A DNA stretch of 31,653 nt from Lingula anatina (taxonomy: Eukaryota; Brachiopoda; Lingulata; Lingulida; Lingulidae): positions 870,528 to 902,180 of the forward strand of contig NW_019774402.1 of NCBI RefSeq assembly GCF_001039355.2, read 5' to 3'. Position 1 is the stretch's first letter. The number at the start of each line of letters is the position of its first letter. Positions 1 through 12,200 of the stretch are shown piece by piece. The translations under genes were made by a program, and so were the position numbers. Below the pieces are notes generated by a model. It made no database searches. It saw only the letters and a program-made list of their open reading frames with translations, and was not told the DNA's origin.

Positions 1-175
1 TGTGACCTTGAAATTGACCTTTGACCTACTTTTCACCATGAACTGAACTTTGCAAATTTTGCTTCCCTTTTATCTCCAAAACTGGCAGAGATAGGTCCAT
101 AGTTACTATTGAAGTTGGATAGGAAGTCATATACTGGCAATTTACTGTGACCTTGAAATTGACCTTTGACCTACC
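1..175. repeat. Tandem repeat, about 145-bp unit, carrying nuclear-receptor-like DR1 sites
   Basis: The sequence starting at base 1 recurs at base 146 for about 29 nearly identical bases and then diverges, so this is one full unit and the start of a second. Each unit holds three TGACCT half-sites. Two of them form TGACCTTTGACCT, a direct repeat with a one-base spacer, at 15-27 and 160-172; the third is at 3-8 and 148-153. The reverse complement is the classical DR1 site of RXR/HNF4-type receptors. Receptor binding is not shown by the sequence. Confidence 0.7.
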
Positions 176-358
176 TTACAATGAACTTAACTTTGATTGC
201 ACCATTTTTAGTTATATATATTTTTTGCATATTTTGAAAATTCTTGTTGATTGCATTTTTACAGCTTGTCAAGCACAAGACTGGTGGCTGCACCCCTTAT
301 TTTGTGTATGTGGGGGTCTATACGAATGCGCTTGCTCCAGCTGGTGGTACAATATTCG

Positions 359-390
359 GAGGCGGTATCGCCTCTCTGATCCTCTAGTTT
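359..390. repeat. Terminal part of a dispersed repeat with a short stem-loop
   Basis: GAGGCG at 359-364 pairs with CGCCTC at 369-374 across a four-base loop. Bases 369-390 reappear exactly in reverse complement at 23360-23381, next to an assembly gap. The full element probably includes the non-coding sequence before 359, but its other end cannot be fixed here. No coding potential is visible. The rest of 176-835 shows nothing else recognisable and is probably GPN1 intron. Confidence 0.5.
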
Positions 391-835
391 TCTAATAGTA
401 TGACTATGTTTCAGAATGATTTTGAAATACTATATAATTAACTTCTTCACACACATCTTGGCATGTATGTATGCTGAAGTATAGAATTGGAATATACAAC
501 TGTGCGTTCAATATGCATACTTTGGGAATTTACTTTTTAAATTATTCCTGAAGTAATTTTTGTTTTGTTGTCATTCTTAAGTTTCTGAGTAATACCATAG
601 TTCGTGTTTACTTAAGGTCTTTTTGTAGCTGTTCATTTGTCACTCTAAGTCATTTTAACAGTAAGTCTTTATTGGATAAAATATGATAAACAAAGAGTCA
701 GTTTATCAGCGTCTTGTGTTTCATACTTTTAATGATTTGCATTATTATATTACAGCCCTACTTATAAGATGCTTAGATTTATTTTTCATTTGATAAAGCA
801 ATATTTTGAGAAGTTTAACTCCTTAACTCATACAG

Positions 836-3800
836 ATATAAACTTGGACCTAATGGAGGAATAGTGACTTCGCTGAATCTGTTTGCCACACAGTTTCATG
901 AGGTAAGAAATTTTGATCTGAAGGACTAATGCTTCTATAAGCACAATGTAAACACCAAAATATTTCTTTTACTGGGAGTTCAAAGTTGATGCAATGTGAA
1001 TATTTTGAGAATAATCTTTTTTTGTTGTTGTTGTTGTTGTAAACATAAAACCAATTTAATTTGAAAAATAAGAGAGAAATAAAAAAACGAATGTATTTAT
1101 CAAGTGTTCAAGGTCTTCTGCATATTTGTAGGTGATGAAATTTGTGGAAAAAAGAGGGAAAGAATGCAGGTGAGTCTCAAAAAGCCATCCTTATTCTGTA
1201 AGGTTAAAAACCTGGAAAAGTTTGACTACTGAAATACAATCTGTCAGATAGTTTATGTTTTGATTTCATCTGTAATAATGTACTTTTATCCTTTTTGAAC
1301 AACCAAAAAAACACTTATGTTATGACCTGTTATGATAAGCCAATAAGGCACCACCAAAACTGGCATTTGCAAATTTCTATTTTACTAGTGGTATTTTTAT
1401 AGTAGTAATACTGTTTGATTCCCAGGTATGTCTTGTTGGACACCCCAGGTCAGTTAGAGGTCTTCACTTGGTCAGCTTCTGGTAGTATAGTCACAGAGAC
1501 ACTGGTAAGTAACAACAAGTGTGAAGATATTTCTGATTTGGTATATGTATATGTAACTGAATAAGAATTCATATGTATTTGCGTTTGCACATAATATGTA
1601 AAAGTAATGTTATTGATCAGTATAGTCAGGTTCAGTACTTAAAGCTGGTGCCCATATGTAAAACCCACCCCAACCAACCAATTTCTGATGAAATATTGGC
1701 AACTTATTATACTTCTTATCATTGTGTCTTTTTTTCACTCTCAATGAATTCTTTATCATTCCAAAGTTATCATATATACAAAACTTTTGGCTTTTTTGTT
1801 CTGTAAAAGTGATAACATATCTTTAAAAATGGACAAAACTCTCTCATTTCTAGGCATCTACTTTTCCAACAGTTGTTGTGTATGTGATGGACACAGCCCG
1901 GAGTGTGAATCCAGTCACCTTTATGTCCAACATGCTGTATGCCTGTAGTATTCTTTACAAAACCAAGTTACCATTTGTGATAGCAATGAACAAGGTGCGG
2001 TGTTTGGAAACACATTTCAATTAAGAACTAAATGGTGATGTTGATATCTTTTTCGATGGTGAATTTTTCTGATATATATGGAGGCACACAAAATTTTGAT
2101 AGCTAATTGCTTCTTTGACATTGAGCATTACCGTATGTCATCCCACTTTTCGCAATATGTAAAGACTGCATTTCAAGTCCTACTGGCATCAATCCTGTCT
2201 CTGAAGTGTTCTGTTTTAGCACTGCTGTGAATTGTGTTGATTCAGCACTGCTTTATTGATTGTCATCTATAAGCGGGTTCATTCATACATTTGATGCCAT
2301 TTAATCAAGATGTATGTACTCCATTAAGGTGAATCTGTTATTAAAATGCGCACAGGACCCATTAAAAGCTTGCCTACATCCGTGGTTGCAGTCAGTATCT
2401 AATTGAGATGACAGTATTGATTTTTATCTCCATCTGATTATATGCCACTCAGAATATGAATTTGTTGATGTTCATTTGTATCCCATTTGCTGCATTCCAG
2501 ACTGATATTGTGGATCATAGATTTGCTGTAGAGTGGATGACAGATTTTGAAGCATTTCAAGATGCTTTGAACCAGGAGACATCTTATGTGTCTAACCTAA
2601 CAAGATCTATGAGTTTAGTACTTGATGAATTTTACAGCAATCTCAGGGTATGCTGCCATTACAATTGCAGGATAATGTTAAGTGTTTTATCACCTGATTT
2701 GATAATTTTAAAAATGCAAGATTAAGAATAGGTTGTATAGTTATTGGTAACTTGGACTTCCATCTTTCATTGCAGTTGACTTGAAGTTCTTGTGCATTTT
2801 CCCCATTTTTATTTCGCGTCTTCTATTTTTACGCACTGTGTTGAGGTAAAAAATACAATATATTTTTCTTTTTCAGACTGTAGGTGTTTCTGCTGTTACT
2901 GGTGCAGGAATTCAAGAGTTCTTTGCAGCAATTGAAGAAGCAGCAGCTGAGTATGAAAGGTAAAAAGAAATGTTTGCTTATATTTAAATAATGAATTTTG
3001 TTCATAAAGGATGATGAAGAGAATATGATATGTGCATATGCAGGTTAATGTACTTAAAATCAAGAAAGGTTACCATGAACTTTTTGTTTATATCTGATTT
3101 AGATACGTGAATGAAAAATCTGGGGATTTAAAAACTGGAGACATTTTCACTTGATAATGCATCAATTTGTTCTTTTTTTCCAGTGAATACAAGCCAGCAT
3201 ATGAAAGATTAAGGAAGGAAAAAGAAGAAGAGACACTTGTAGAACAGGAAAAGCAACTATCACGGTTACAGAAAGACCTTGGAGCTGGAGAAGATGTTGC
3301 TATGGGTGGGCGTTCTATTGTTCAAAAACCTTTAAGATGATTTCTGTATTTTGGTTTTTGGTACACACACACATACACATACACACACACACACACATCA
3401 ACTAGCAACAATACTTGTTTTGCTTTCAACCAATTTTATCTTCAAAAACATGAGAGCAACCATTGGCCATCAAAACTGTACACTGGTTGCACACTTACCC
3501 ACAAAGTTTTGTTCTGTGGTGTATGAAGATATTTTCAATGGGAATTTGTAAATCATGATTGTATCACATCCTTTCTCTGTGTGCATCGAACACACTTTTT
3601 TTTGGTGATTTCTTTAAAAGAAAGTCTTTAAGATAAATATATCAAGAAAGTTCTTAAGTGTGTGCGAGTTTGACTGAGAGTGCCTTATTAACCAGGTTAC
3701 ATGACACATACTACTTATTTTCTACCATCAAAGCAGAAGAACAGAGGTTTACAGTCTATCAGTTCTGCCATTGATGAAGACACAACTATTGTTAAACCAG

Positions 3801-4603
3801 TTACAAAATTACCAGTTGCAGATGAACATGTCAGAGGTAGTTTCCAGCAATTATTTATACTTATGATGATGATGTGAAGTATTCATGAGGCTATCTTTAT
3901 ATTTGGCTCTTCAGTTTCTTCACTTCACTCGGAGGTAAAAAGTCGTCCACTTGGTCACGAGATGCTCCTGACCCCTGGTGGTGACAGTGACAGTGATGTC
4001 GAGGGCATGGCAGAGGAGGAAGAAGGTAGGCTGATTCTGGTGTTTTTGTGCACCCCTTCACCCCCTACATCCCCCAACCACTACCAGAAAAAAAAAATAT
4101 TTGGCCATTTGTCTGGGGGGGGAATTTGGGTCAGAAATTTCTTGTAGGTTTCTTCAACTGTGATTCACCAAGACCTTTTTCTCAAGGCCATATCTCTCAT
4201 AAAAATTCTGACTGAACTGAATAAAGATTTGAATTGCTATTTTTGTGTGTTCCTAAAGGTGTTTCCACAAAACACCTTTCATTACTCAGCTCCTTATTTC
4301 TGTTTTACTCTCTACTTCTAACAGTATGGTCCCAGTTTAGGGGTGGGGATGAGGGTGGGGGGCATTTAGTGAGTGAAAATTATTATTTAGTGTTAGTTAA
4401 CAAACTTAACATCTTAGGTACAAGATATTTAAGATTTTTGTCATTTTTTTGTGAAAAATTGTTTTGCTTAGTTTAGTATATTTCCCTTGTTTTTTTCAGA
4501 TGAAGAGGAAAGAAAGGAGTACGAGTCTTTCAAGAGATTTTTAGCATCTCAGGATCAAATAAAGACATCTGTTACTACAGACGCCAAAGACCCAAAGACA
4601 TGA
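836..4603 (+). CDS. GPN1: GPN-loop GTPase 1 (XAB1/GPN1), 3' part, ten exons
   Basis: GPN1 is a dimeric cytoplasmic GTPase that works with GPN3 in assembly and nuclear import of RNA polymerase II. Exons read here: 836-902, 1132-1169, 1426-1504, 1854-1994, 2501-2647, 2877-2959, 3184-3305, about 3747-3836, 3915-4025 and 4500-4603. The first holds the diagnostic Gly-Pro-Asn loop ([16 protein letters not shown]). Then come the G3 motif DTPGQ, the G4 motif MNKTD split over an intron, [11 protein letters not shown] and [13 protein letters not shown], which match vertebrate GPN1 closely, and the G5-like SAVTGAG. The tail is acidic (DSDSD, EEEEDEEE) and ends in TGA. The P-loop exons lie upstream of the window, so the model is 5'-partial. 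The 3184-3305 to 3747 junction is the weak point: only an acceptor after purine-rich AACAGAG keeps frame with the good GGTGGGC donor, so a small exon may be missing there. Family identity is near certain. Confidence 0.93.
3363..3398. repeat. (CA)n microsatellite in a GPN1 intron
   Basis: An interrupted CA dinucleotide run lies between two GPN1 exons. The short open frame across it, which would encode a Thr-His repeat, is an artefact of the repeat. Confidence 0.85.
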
Positions 4604-4960
4604 CATGCACCTTATATTTCTTGGAATCTAGCATGTCCTAAGAGGCCAAAATGGATGTAGGATGACTTGCAAGCAGATCAGACATTGTACAACAATTAGT
4701 CAATCTAGTTGATGATTTCCTTTTTTGCTTCTACAAAAGCATCATAAGGGCAGAGAGAAGAGCAAGTCGATGTTCCTGTTGATTTATAGGGTTTTCATGC
4801 TGTCTGTATGAACTGTGGGCAGACTATTTTAATGTGAATCACAGCAGTGTGCTAAGCACCAGTTGATAACACCTGCTTCTCGTGTTAACCCATTATGTGA
4901 TCAAAATGCAAAGAGATAACTGCAAATGACTAGGAATAAACATATAAGATGGTAGACCCC
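4604..4960 (+). terminator. GPN1 3' UTR with AATAAA polyadenylation signal at 4935-4940
   Basis: The sequence after the GPN1 stop is non-coding and contains a canonical AATAAA hexamer 332 bases downstream, the first clear one on this strand. Cleavage would fall near 4950-4965. On the opposite strand an ATTAAA (plus-strand 4977-4982) could serve the converging CARD gene, so the two transcripts may end almost at the same place. Confidence 0.6.
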
Positions 4961-5212
4961 AGAAAATAACATTCTTTTTAATTCTGCTATCCAGGATGTT
5001 ATTTCAATCTAAGTAAAGGTCATAAATTTAAGTCACTTTATATGGTGAATGAATGCATGTAATTTAAGGAGAAAACAGAAAGGCAAGTGATGAAAATAAC
5101 TTCAGGATAATACATTTTTATACATATAAAATATTTGTACAAAAATGATACATTTTTCTTATGCTTGATTTTTCTGTCAGACATATTTAAATCGGAGAAC
5201 AATTTAAGCATT

Positions 5213-8200
5213 TTAAAAGGTAGATTTGTGAAAACCCTTTTTTGATCCTCTAAATCCACCCCTCCTTGCGTGTATGATTCCTTCATCAAAAAGGCTCACA
5301 TTCTGTACATTTGTGTGTCTTACAGCAGGCTGACGTTTGACGACTTTCTGTAAAGGCGGCAGCTTGACAGCCTCCTTATCACAGTTATGTGCTGGACCTT
5401 CTGTATTCTCTCGGTGTAGAATTCCCATCTCTTGATTAAGTGTCTTTACAGTCTGATTTTGTTCCTTTAACTTAAGCTCCAGTTCGGTATTCGCCTCGCC
5501 CAGTTGTCTTACTTGACTTTCCAGATTATGTTTAGTTATTTCATGCTGCTGGATTTCCCGAGTGTGTGATGAAATAACATTCATCAAATGCTGAATCTGG
5601 TCACGAATGATGCCGATTTCCACTTTCGTTTTCTCCATGGGAGGGGCAGTTTCGTTTCTGAGACTCCTTTGTGATGCGCCAGCTATGCCTATTTCATCAA
5701 CAAACAACATGTCACTCAGTTGGAATATCTCTTTCATTAGAGCTTTTGATTCACTTTCTACTCTCCGTACAAATAAATCTGCCGCATCATGAGCTGACTG
5801 TATAGTATCAGGGACGTTTAAGGTTTTTAGAGTGCCTTTCCTATCTTCCTCATAGAATACCCTTATATTTTCCATTTTTGCTTTGAGCTCACGTATTTTA
5901 TCGATTAATCTCTCAATATTATTTTCAAGACAACTGACTTTGATGTTGTCGGGATCGGTTCTTATTGTTTCTTTTGTGGCAATACCATCATCCGCAACCT
6001 CAAGTAGACATTCTCGTGCTTGAATATTCATTTGCCGGATTTCCTGATTAAACATATTCAACCTTTCTTGTAGTCGCTTGTTATCGGAATTGGTTGAAAT
6101 AGAGAATTTAACTTGCTTTTTGTATTCTTCCTTGAGCTCGGATGTAGCCTTTTGCATGAGGCCCTGAAGATTGCTTATTTGCGAGTCTTTGCCTTTACAT
6201 TCTTGCTTGAGAGTTTCTAGCTGCATTCGCATCTCTGACAACTAACACAATGAAAATTGTTTTAAAAATATTCTTAAAGGTATTCAATAAGTTGAATTTC
6301 TAAAACAAAGTTTTATCTTTGGTCCCATTGCTATTAAACATACCTCTCAGCTCTTATCAATTACTGAAAAATTTCTCTCTCACACACACAAACTTTGTTG
6401 TTGTTTTTTTGCACTGTAGTTCTCTGACATTTAGCCAAATCCACCTGTGCCTATAGGAGTTCCCCAAAACCAGAAGTTAGATATTTACTCAAAGACATTC
6501 TCGTTATATGCTGCTAGAAGAAACATGGAAGGTAACATTCCTCACCTGCTTTTCTTTCTCGGTCAGTTTTTCCTTGAAATCTCCGGCTTGTTCTATCTGT
6601 TGCCTCTTGGCATCCATTGCCTTCTGCTTATCAGTAGCGCCATTTTTCCAGTCTTGTTTGTGCACTGCCTCCTTTACCTGTGTTAATGGATGGCAAATAA
6701 TGGATTTCCATGAAATCTCAATAATAAATAATTCATACAGTATGCCTTTCCGCGGGAACAAACGTAGAGTGTCGTCGTCGAAATGGCGTCCTGACTGACT
6801 TGCCAGCCATAAAAAAGGTTGAATTTAAGTAGTACGAAACCTGCTCATTTAGTGGAATACAAATTATCAAGAATGGTGCAATTAAAATTTTTATGCAAGT
6901 AATGAAGCATGGCGCCGAAGCAATATGCTGATTGCTTATCAAAAAAATTGTCGTTTATTAGAATATATGCCCGAGTCGACTATCAGCAGGTGACAACTCA
7001 CGAAGTAATCTAAATCATACATATCTACATATTGTGATATTTGCGAAGAGAAACAGTCTTGCCTTTTGCGCTATGTATGCGTGAAGAGTGCATATCTCCC
7101 GAGAATCGAGGCCTGTTTGAAGAGTGGGTATAAGGCGGTATAGATCCTTGTCCTCTTTCTGACTTTTTGGATCTGAAATTGAAGGAAAAAGTATTAACAG
7201 AAAATGTTATTTTCGTTCAAAATTTCCATGGGATGACTTGCGTTCATAATAATGCCCCAGTAACTATACTGAGACACAGCAAACTGTATAGGCCGGGCTG
7301 ATAGGCAACCGTGATTAGCCTGCATGCAGAGAGACCGTCTTCTGAAAGATGAGTATTGCCCAAATTAACCATACGCAATCATTCATGAGAAAATGGTAGG
7401 CCTACCTGCCGTAAGTATGGGAATCGACCAAGAAACAAATCTCGGGGGTGAACTGTATCGTAACATGCACTGACTAGGACCTGTGATCAATAATGATCGA
7501 ACAACCATGAATAAAAGCCAGTCTGTGTGGATGCATTTGCCGCCTATTACGCCCAGATGATCGACCATACTACTATTATAGGCTAACGATGCCTATATAG
7601 ACCCCTTTTTTTTACTGGGTGGTCGTTGCGACATAATATTCGTCATGATGGATTTTAAGAATCGTTATAACATAATGCAATTTTCTTTCCTTTTAATTAG
7701 TTTTGTATTTCAAATTTTGGGCAAACATTGTTTTTATGAAGCATGGTTACGTACTGTCAGCCTGAGGAATTCATTATTTCATGATTTTAGTGTGGTGCAA
7801 TTTCTAACGTGTTAAGAATCAATTTCAGGTTAATTAAGTTTGACGGCCGTTTTTACATCAATGATAAGCAAGGTTTTGTGATACCTGCAGCCTCGTCTCT
7901 CAGGTGATCTGCCAACAGCGCGTGGCCTGTCATTTGTAGCGTGTCGCATAACGTGGTATACATGTGTGCCGTTCTCAGTGGGTACACTTCCAGGAAACGA
8001 GCGTTTTGTTTTTCACGAGTTTCTTTGCTCTGCAAAAATTGAAAACACACGTCTATGGTTATATATGTATGTCCATCAGTCACAGGATTAAGTATAATTA
8101 GATGACGGCAGTTTTTAAATACACGAAAAAACTATAAAAGAAAAGGATGCTGGCTGTGCGGTCGTGCCTCGATCACATACACTGTACGTTTTTGTTTAGT

Positions 8201-8223
8201 AAAATCATACCTTCTGTGCCTCT

Positions 8224-8273
<50 letters not shown>

Positions 8274-8617
8274 ATTTCATTTTAAATTTAAAAACATCGC
8301 CTCTCATAACATTTACTCTTTTATAAGGCTAAGAATGCGACAGCATGACGACGGACCGTGCAAGTCACGCCACACATTGCTACATGATATTTTTGACCCA
8401 ACACCTGTATCACCTTTATGTCGCCCACCATGGAATTCGTTATCATCTTGTGTCGGACCATGACCTCGAAGAATTCAGGAGTCAGGATGATATTTTTTAC
8501 CAACAAAGATTTGTTGTCTTGGATGATACTCTGGTATTTTTCTGCTTCGCTAGAAAATTGTTTATCCATGTCTTTGTTGCTTTTATTCCACTTTGAACAG
8601 TGTGGAAGTGTTGCTTT
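5213..8617 (-). CDS. CARD plus coiled-coil protein, five exons
   Basis: Exons, in transcript order: 8617-8414, 8029-7885, 7172-about 7021, 6677-6546 and 6241-5213. The first two join in phase to give a complete CARD-like fold of about 90 residues: LLVKNIILTPEFFEVMVRHK, then MVGDIK joined to SKETREKQNARFLEVYP, then CDTLQMTGHALLADHL. This follows the six-helix CARD pattern, including the final GHxxLADHL. The third exon (KEDKDLYRLIPTLQTGLDS) is a linker. The last two exons encode long charged heptad-rich coiled coils, for example LESQVRQLGEANTELELKLK, and a basic Arg/Gly/Lys-rich C-terminus ending HKSTF. With the ATG at 8569 (context GACATGG) the product is about 537 residues. CARDs assemble death-fold signalling complexes; CARD plus coiled coil is the layout of the CARD9/11 scaffolds, but no direct orthology is visible. 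The donor of exon 3 is uncertain (GTATGA at 7020, or a GC donor after 7063). The true start may lie upstream. Confidence 0.8.
8228..8271. repeat. (TA)n microsatellite
   Basis: About 22 perfect TA units lie in the intron between the two CARD exons. Confidence 0.97.
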
Positions 8618-9246
8618 CTGTCGAGAAGCGGGGCGGGTGAAGGAATGGATCATTTTCCCGCTTAACGAGATGAACTTGCTCCACATGTACGTGTTTAAGA
8701 CACTGTCTCTCAGTTTATTTGTGGTAACGTTTGCAGTTTGTAATGGTACTATTATCGTCTCTGTTTTATCGAATTCCTTTTCTAAAACGCAAGACAGGAG
8801 AAAACATGAGCAAAGTATAACAAACCATTCTTGTATTAACTGGAAACGATGGAATCTAAAATAAATTGAATTTGATCAACCATGTATTCTTAATCTAAAA
8901 TTGGAAAAATAGACTGTAATTCAACATCCAAACACAGAAGTGTTTACTATAAAAGAAAACACACAAAAGGACGCAAACCATCTTTGATAAGGACACAACC
9001 TGTCAGTTACAGGTAAATATAAAGCAAATAAAAGGCGAGTGCTTCGATTTAACCCAGATTTAATACCCAAAAGCGACTAGCGTTGCTCTGATTTATGTTC
9101 ATATTGACAAAGGTTTGATCGAAAAACAATATTTTACGAATTATTTTTGAAAAACAAATATAATAAAATGATAGGTGGCGTATTTTAATTATGTCTCTGC
9201 ATTTTGTTTGCAAACGAAATTTGTTCACTAACAAGATCGGGGATGA

Positions 9247-9258
9247 GGGGGGGGGGGG
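9247..9258. repeat. Poly-G tract
   Basis: Twelve consecutive G with more G-rich sequence after it (up to about 9265). It lies close to the candidate exon at 9292-9343 and could disturb base calling there. Confidence 0.9.
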
Positions 9259-9291
9259 AGGGAGGACTCGAAAATTACTATATTGGTCTAC

Positions 9292-12200
9292 CTGCTGCTT
9301 GGACTGTCTGAAGATCACGTCAGCCTCAATAAAGGCAACTTTACTCCCCCCCCTCCGAAGTTTGCAACATATTGCTTGATAAAAATTAGGTTTAACAAAT
9401 ATTCAATTTTTTAAAAGATATTTAAAAGAAGCTGGAGGCAACATATCTCTTGATTGAAATAGCTTATATAATCGCCGCACATAAGGTAGCACCGATAATA
9501 CCTGTTATTTCTTTTCAAAACTTAAAGTAAGTAAAGGGAGCAATTCATCGCCCTTTCCTTATTTTCTGACACGACTGCTATAAAGCTCTTATACATGTAC
9601 AGGACGTAACGATACCCATGAAAAACTGAATGGTAGATCCTTTCCCATAACCTATCGTTTTAAAACTGTTTTTTTTTTCATGAATATGGATATATATCTG
9701 TATAAGCGTGTGTATACAGACGTAAAATGCATTGTTTGAACTGCTCTTGTTAACATAGCATCATGATGGTACCGTTTTAAATCAGTACTTGTCTTAGTAA
9801 ATATGTCACTGCACCAACAAAACGAGCCTAGATATCTATGTAAAAAGACTTACTAGTAAGATGGTATGTGACATTTGAGTCACAAATAACGTGCAAGTCA
9901 CCGTAAACATCACTTTGGAAAAGAAGGGAAAATATCTACCCGAGTGTGTTTCCGTAGCTGAGTAGTCTGTGCTTCTTTACCTTCTTTTCTGGGGCTTTGA
10001 TAGAGTCCTCAAAATGGTTTGCCTTTAAGTCTAAAACAAATGAGTTCTGATACAATATAGTCACAGCAAGTCTATCCGATCTTTTAATGAACTAATTTAT
10101 TTTAAATTTGAAGCCTTATTATGATTATGTTGTCACCCATCTTCATGTCAACACTGCCTTGAATAAGCGTTGCATAACAAAGTTGCATTCGTGAATTGAT
10201 CTTGTAGATGTCGTCTTCAATGTGCAAAGTACAATCTTAACGATATACACACAGGCAATTGTCGTGGATTTTCCCCATGAATTGATTTTCGTAAACATGT
10301 ACAATGTATCTGTGCCCATAGACGCTGAAGTTTCATTTAAGAACGAAGGGCATGCATCGCGTCTTAAGACTAAGACTCATTAATTTAATATTTTAGTTTC
10401 TAAGAACTGCAGTCTACCTGGGGCATTCAGTTTGACGATTAGAGGTAAAAGCCGACAGACTGACAGTCGGTTAGAGCAGGGAATTATATCGGATCCGATA
10501 TAATTCCCTGGTTAGAGCAGGTCGCATCGCATAATCAAATTTCTTGTAGTAAGATTCCAATTTGTTGCTTGATAAGAGTGTGAATAATGGTGCTTAAACC
10601 TTGCTCTACGAACCGTTAAGTTATTTATATTCTATTTTTATGGACAGACATATAGCTGGACAAAAAGCCACCACCGGCGTCTGTCTTCGCCGTTTGACAT
10701 ACCGTGCAGTTTACTTGATGCTATTACCACAAAAAAGTCTTCTTTATCATTCTCAAACTTATCAGGTACTATTAGGACTAAAATGCAGCTCGAGTTCGAA
10801 AACCAACCCGATTGCGTCATTTTTCTTTATGTTACGAATTTTTTTCTTGTAAATTTTTCACTTTTACACGTTGCCATTTTCAAGGCATGATTTTGATTTG
10901 CAGTCCTGTTCAAGTTACATTTTTTGAATGTCCACTATAACGGTAGTACACATTTAAATTGGTGATAACTATGCTCTTAAGCCTAGTGTGATAATTTACA
11001 AGTGAAATGAACTTTTTCTCACTTTTATCTTAAACACAAGAAAAAGAAACTGTCATTTTTTTTTCAAACTTTCAAGAATGATTTTGGGATTAAACTACAA
11101 TTTCAATAGACATGTCAATGCAAAACATAAAACAATAACTTTCTTCAATTTTTTCATAGAAGGGATTTTTATGTGGCTCCAAGATGCGTCGTCTCTTTCA
11201 TGACATCACTGAGAATAAAATTTGAGTCATTTGACTCTCCAGTCAGAGTCCAGCACCCCTTGACCCTCATGGAGTTAATTTGAGTCCTATATAAGGGTCA
11301 AATTGCCCCACTACCAGAGCTTTAGACTCTCTTATCAGAGTCAACTACCCTCTGGCTCTCATGGAGTCAAGCCTCGTTTCATTACTTGTGATGGCAGTGA
11401 GCAGACGGCCTGGAGAGAACAGTTTTCATCATCCTTGGTCATTATAAACATTACTTCATTGGCCATAGTGGTTTTATGCATGAACAAGTGGTTTTCTGTG
11501 TGTTTCTGCATGCAGAACTCGTGCACTTATTACCAGCCCGGGCTTTCAGTTGCCACGCCCTTTATGTAATATGTTGGTATACAGGCCAGCAGGTTTTGTT
11601 TCCAGGTTGTAGGTTTGACCCACCAATGCATGTCACTGGTTAGGTATGCTCACTCATTGGTATATTTGTGGTATATATATGTGTGTGTGTGTTATGCTGT
11701 TTATTACCAGATTTACAAGTTGTTTGTTATTGCTGCTTCAACACCATATGTGACCGGACGGCCTAGTGGTTAGAGTATTTGACTCCTGAGCGGAAGGACG
11801 TGGATTCGAGCCCACCCGGAGAAATAGCAGTCCTATCTCTCCCCCCCCCCCCCCCCCTTGGCTTTGTTCTTGTTGTTTTTATTCATAATCAAGGGGATGA
11901 AGGGATGTGTGAATGGAGTGACCCTCCTGTGGGGTTTGGGGTGGTGTTGCTCCATCGGAGTCAACTTGACTTCATTTGGGAGTTATTTTAGGCACCACTG
12001 CTGGACTCCAAAGTAGGAGTCACTTTGACTACAATTTTATTCTCATCGATGCCTCTTCTTTTAGTTAAAAATGGCATAGTGCAGTATTTTGACCAAATTA
12101 TAATTTTTTTTTGTGGTTTTTCAATAATGAAAAATATTAAGATTTGCTTACAATTAAACCATTGTGCATATAGTTTTTACAAACAAAATCATCATTAAAA

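Noticed and set aside
8345-8864. Plus-strand frames of 83 and 148 codons
   Set aside because: They lie largely opposite the CARD exon at 8414-8617, which has matching splice phases and a known fold. The plus frames show none.
11752-11819. A functional tRNA gene
   Set aside because: The A and B boxes fit, but the anticodon and acceptor stems do not pair properly and the unit sits inside a repeat.
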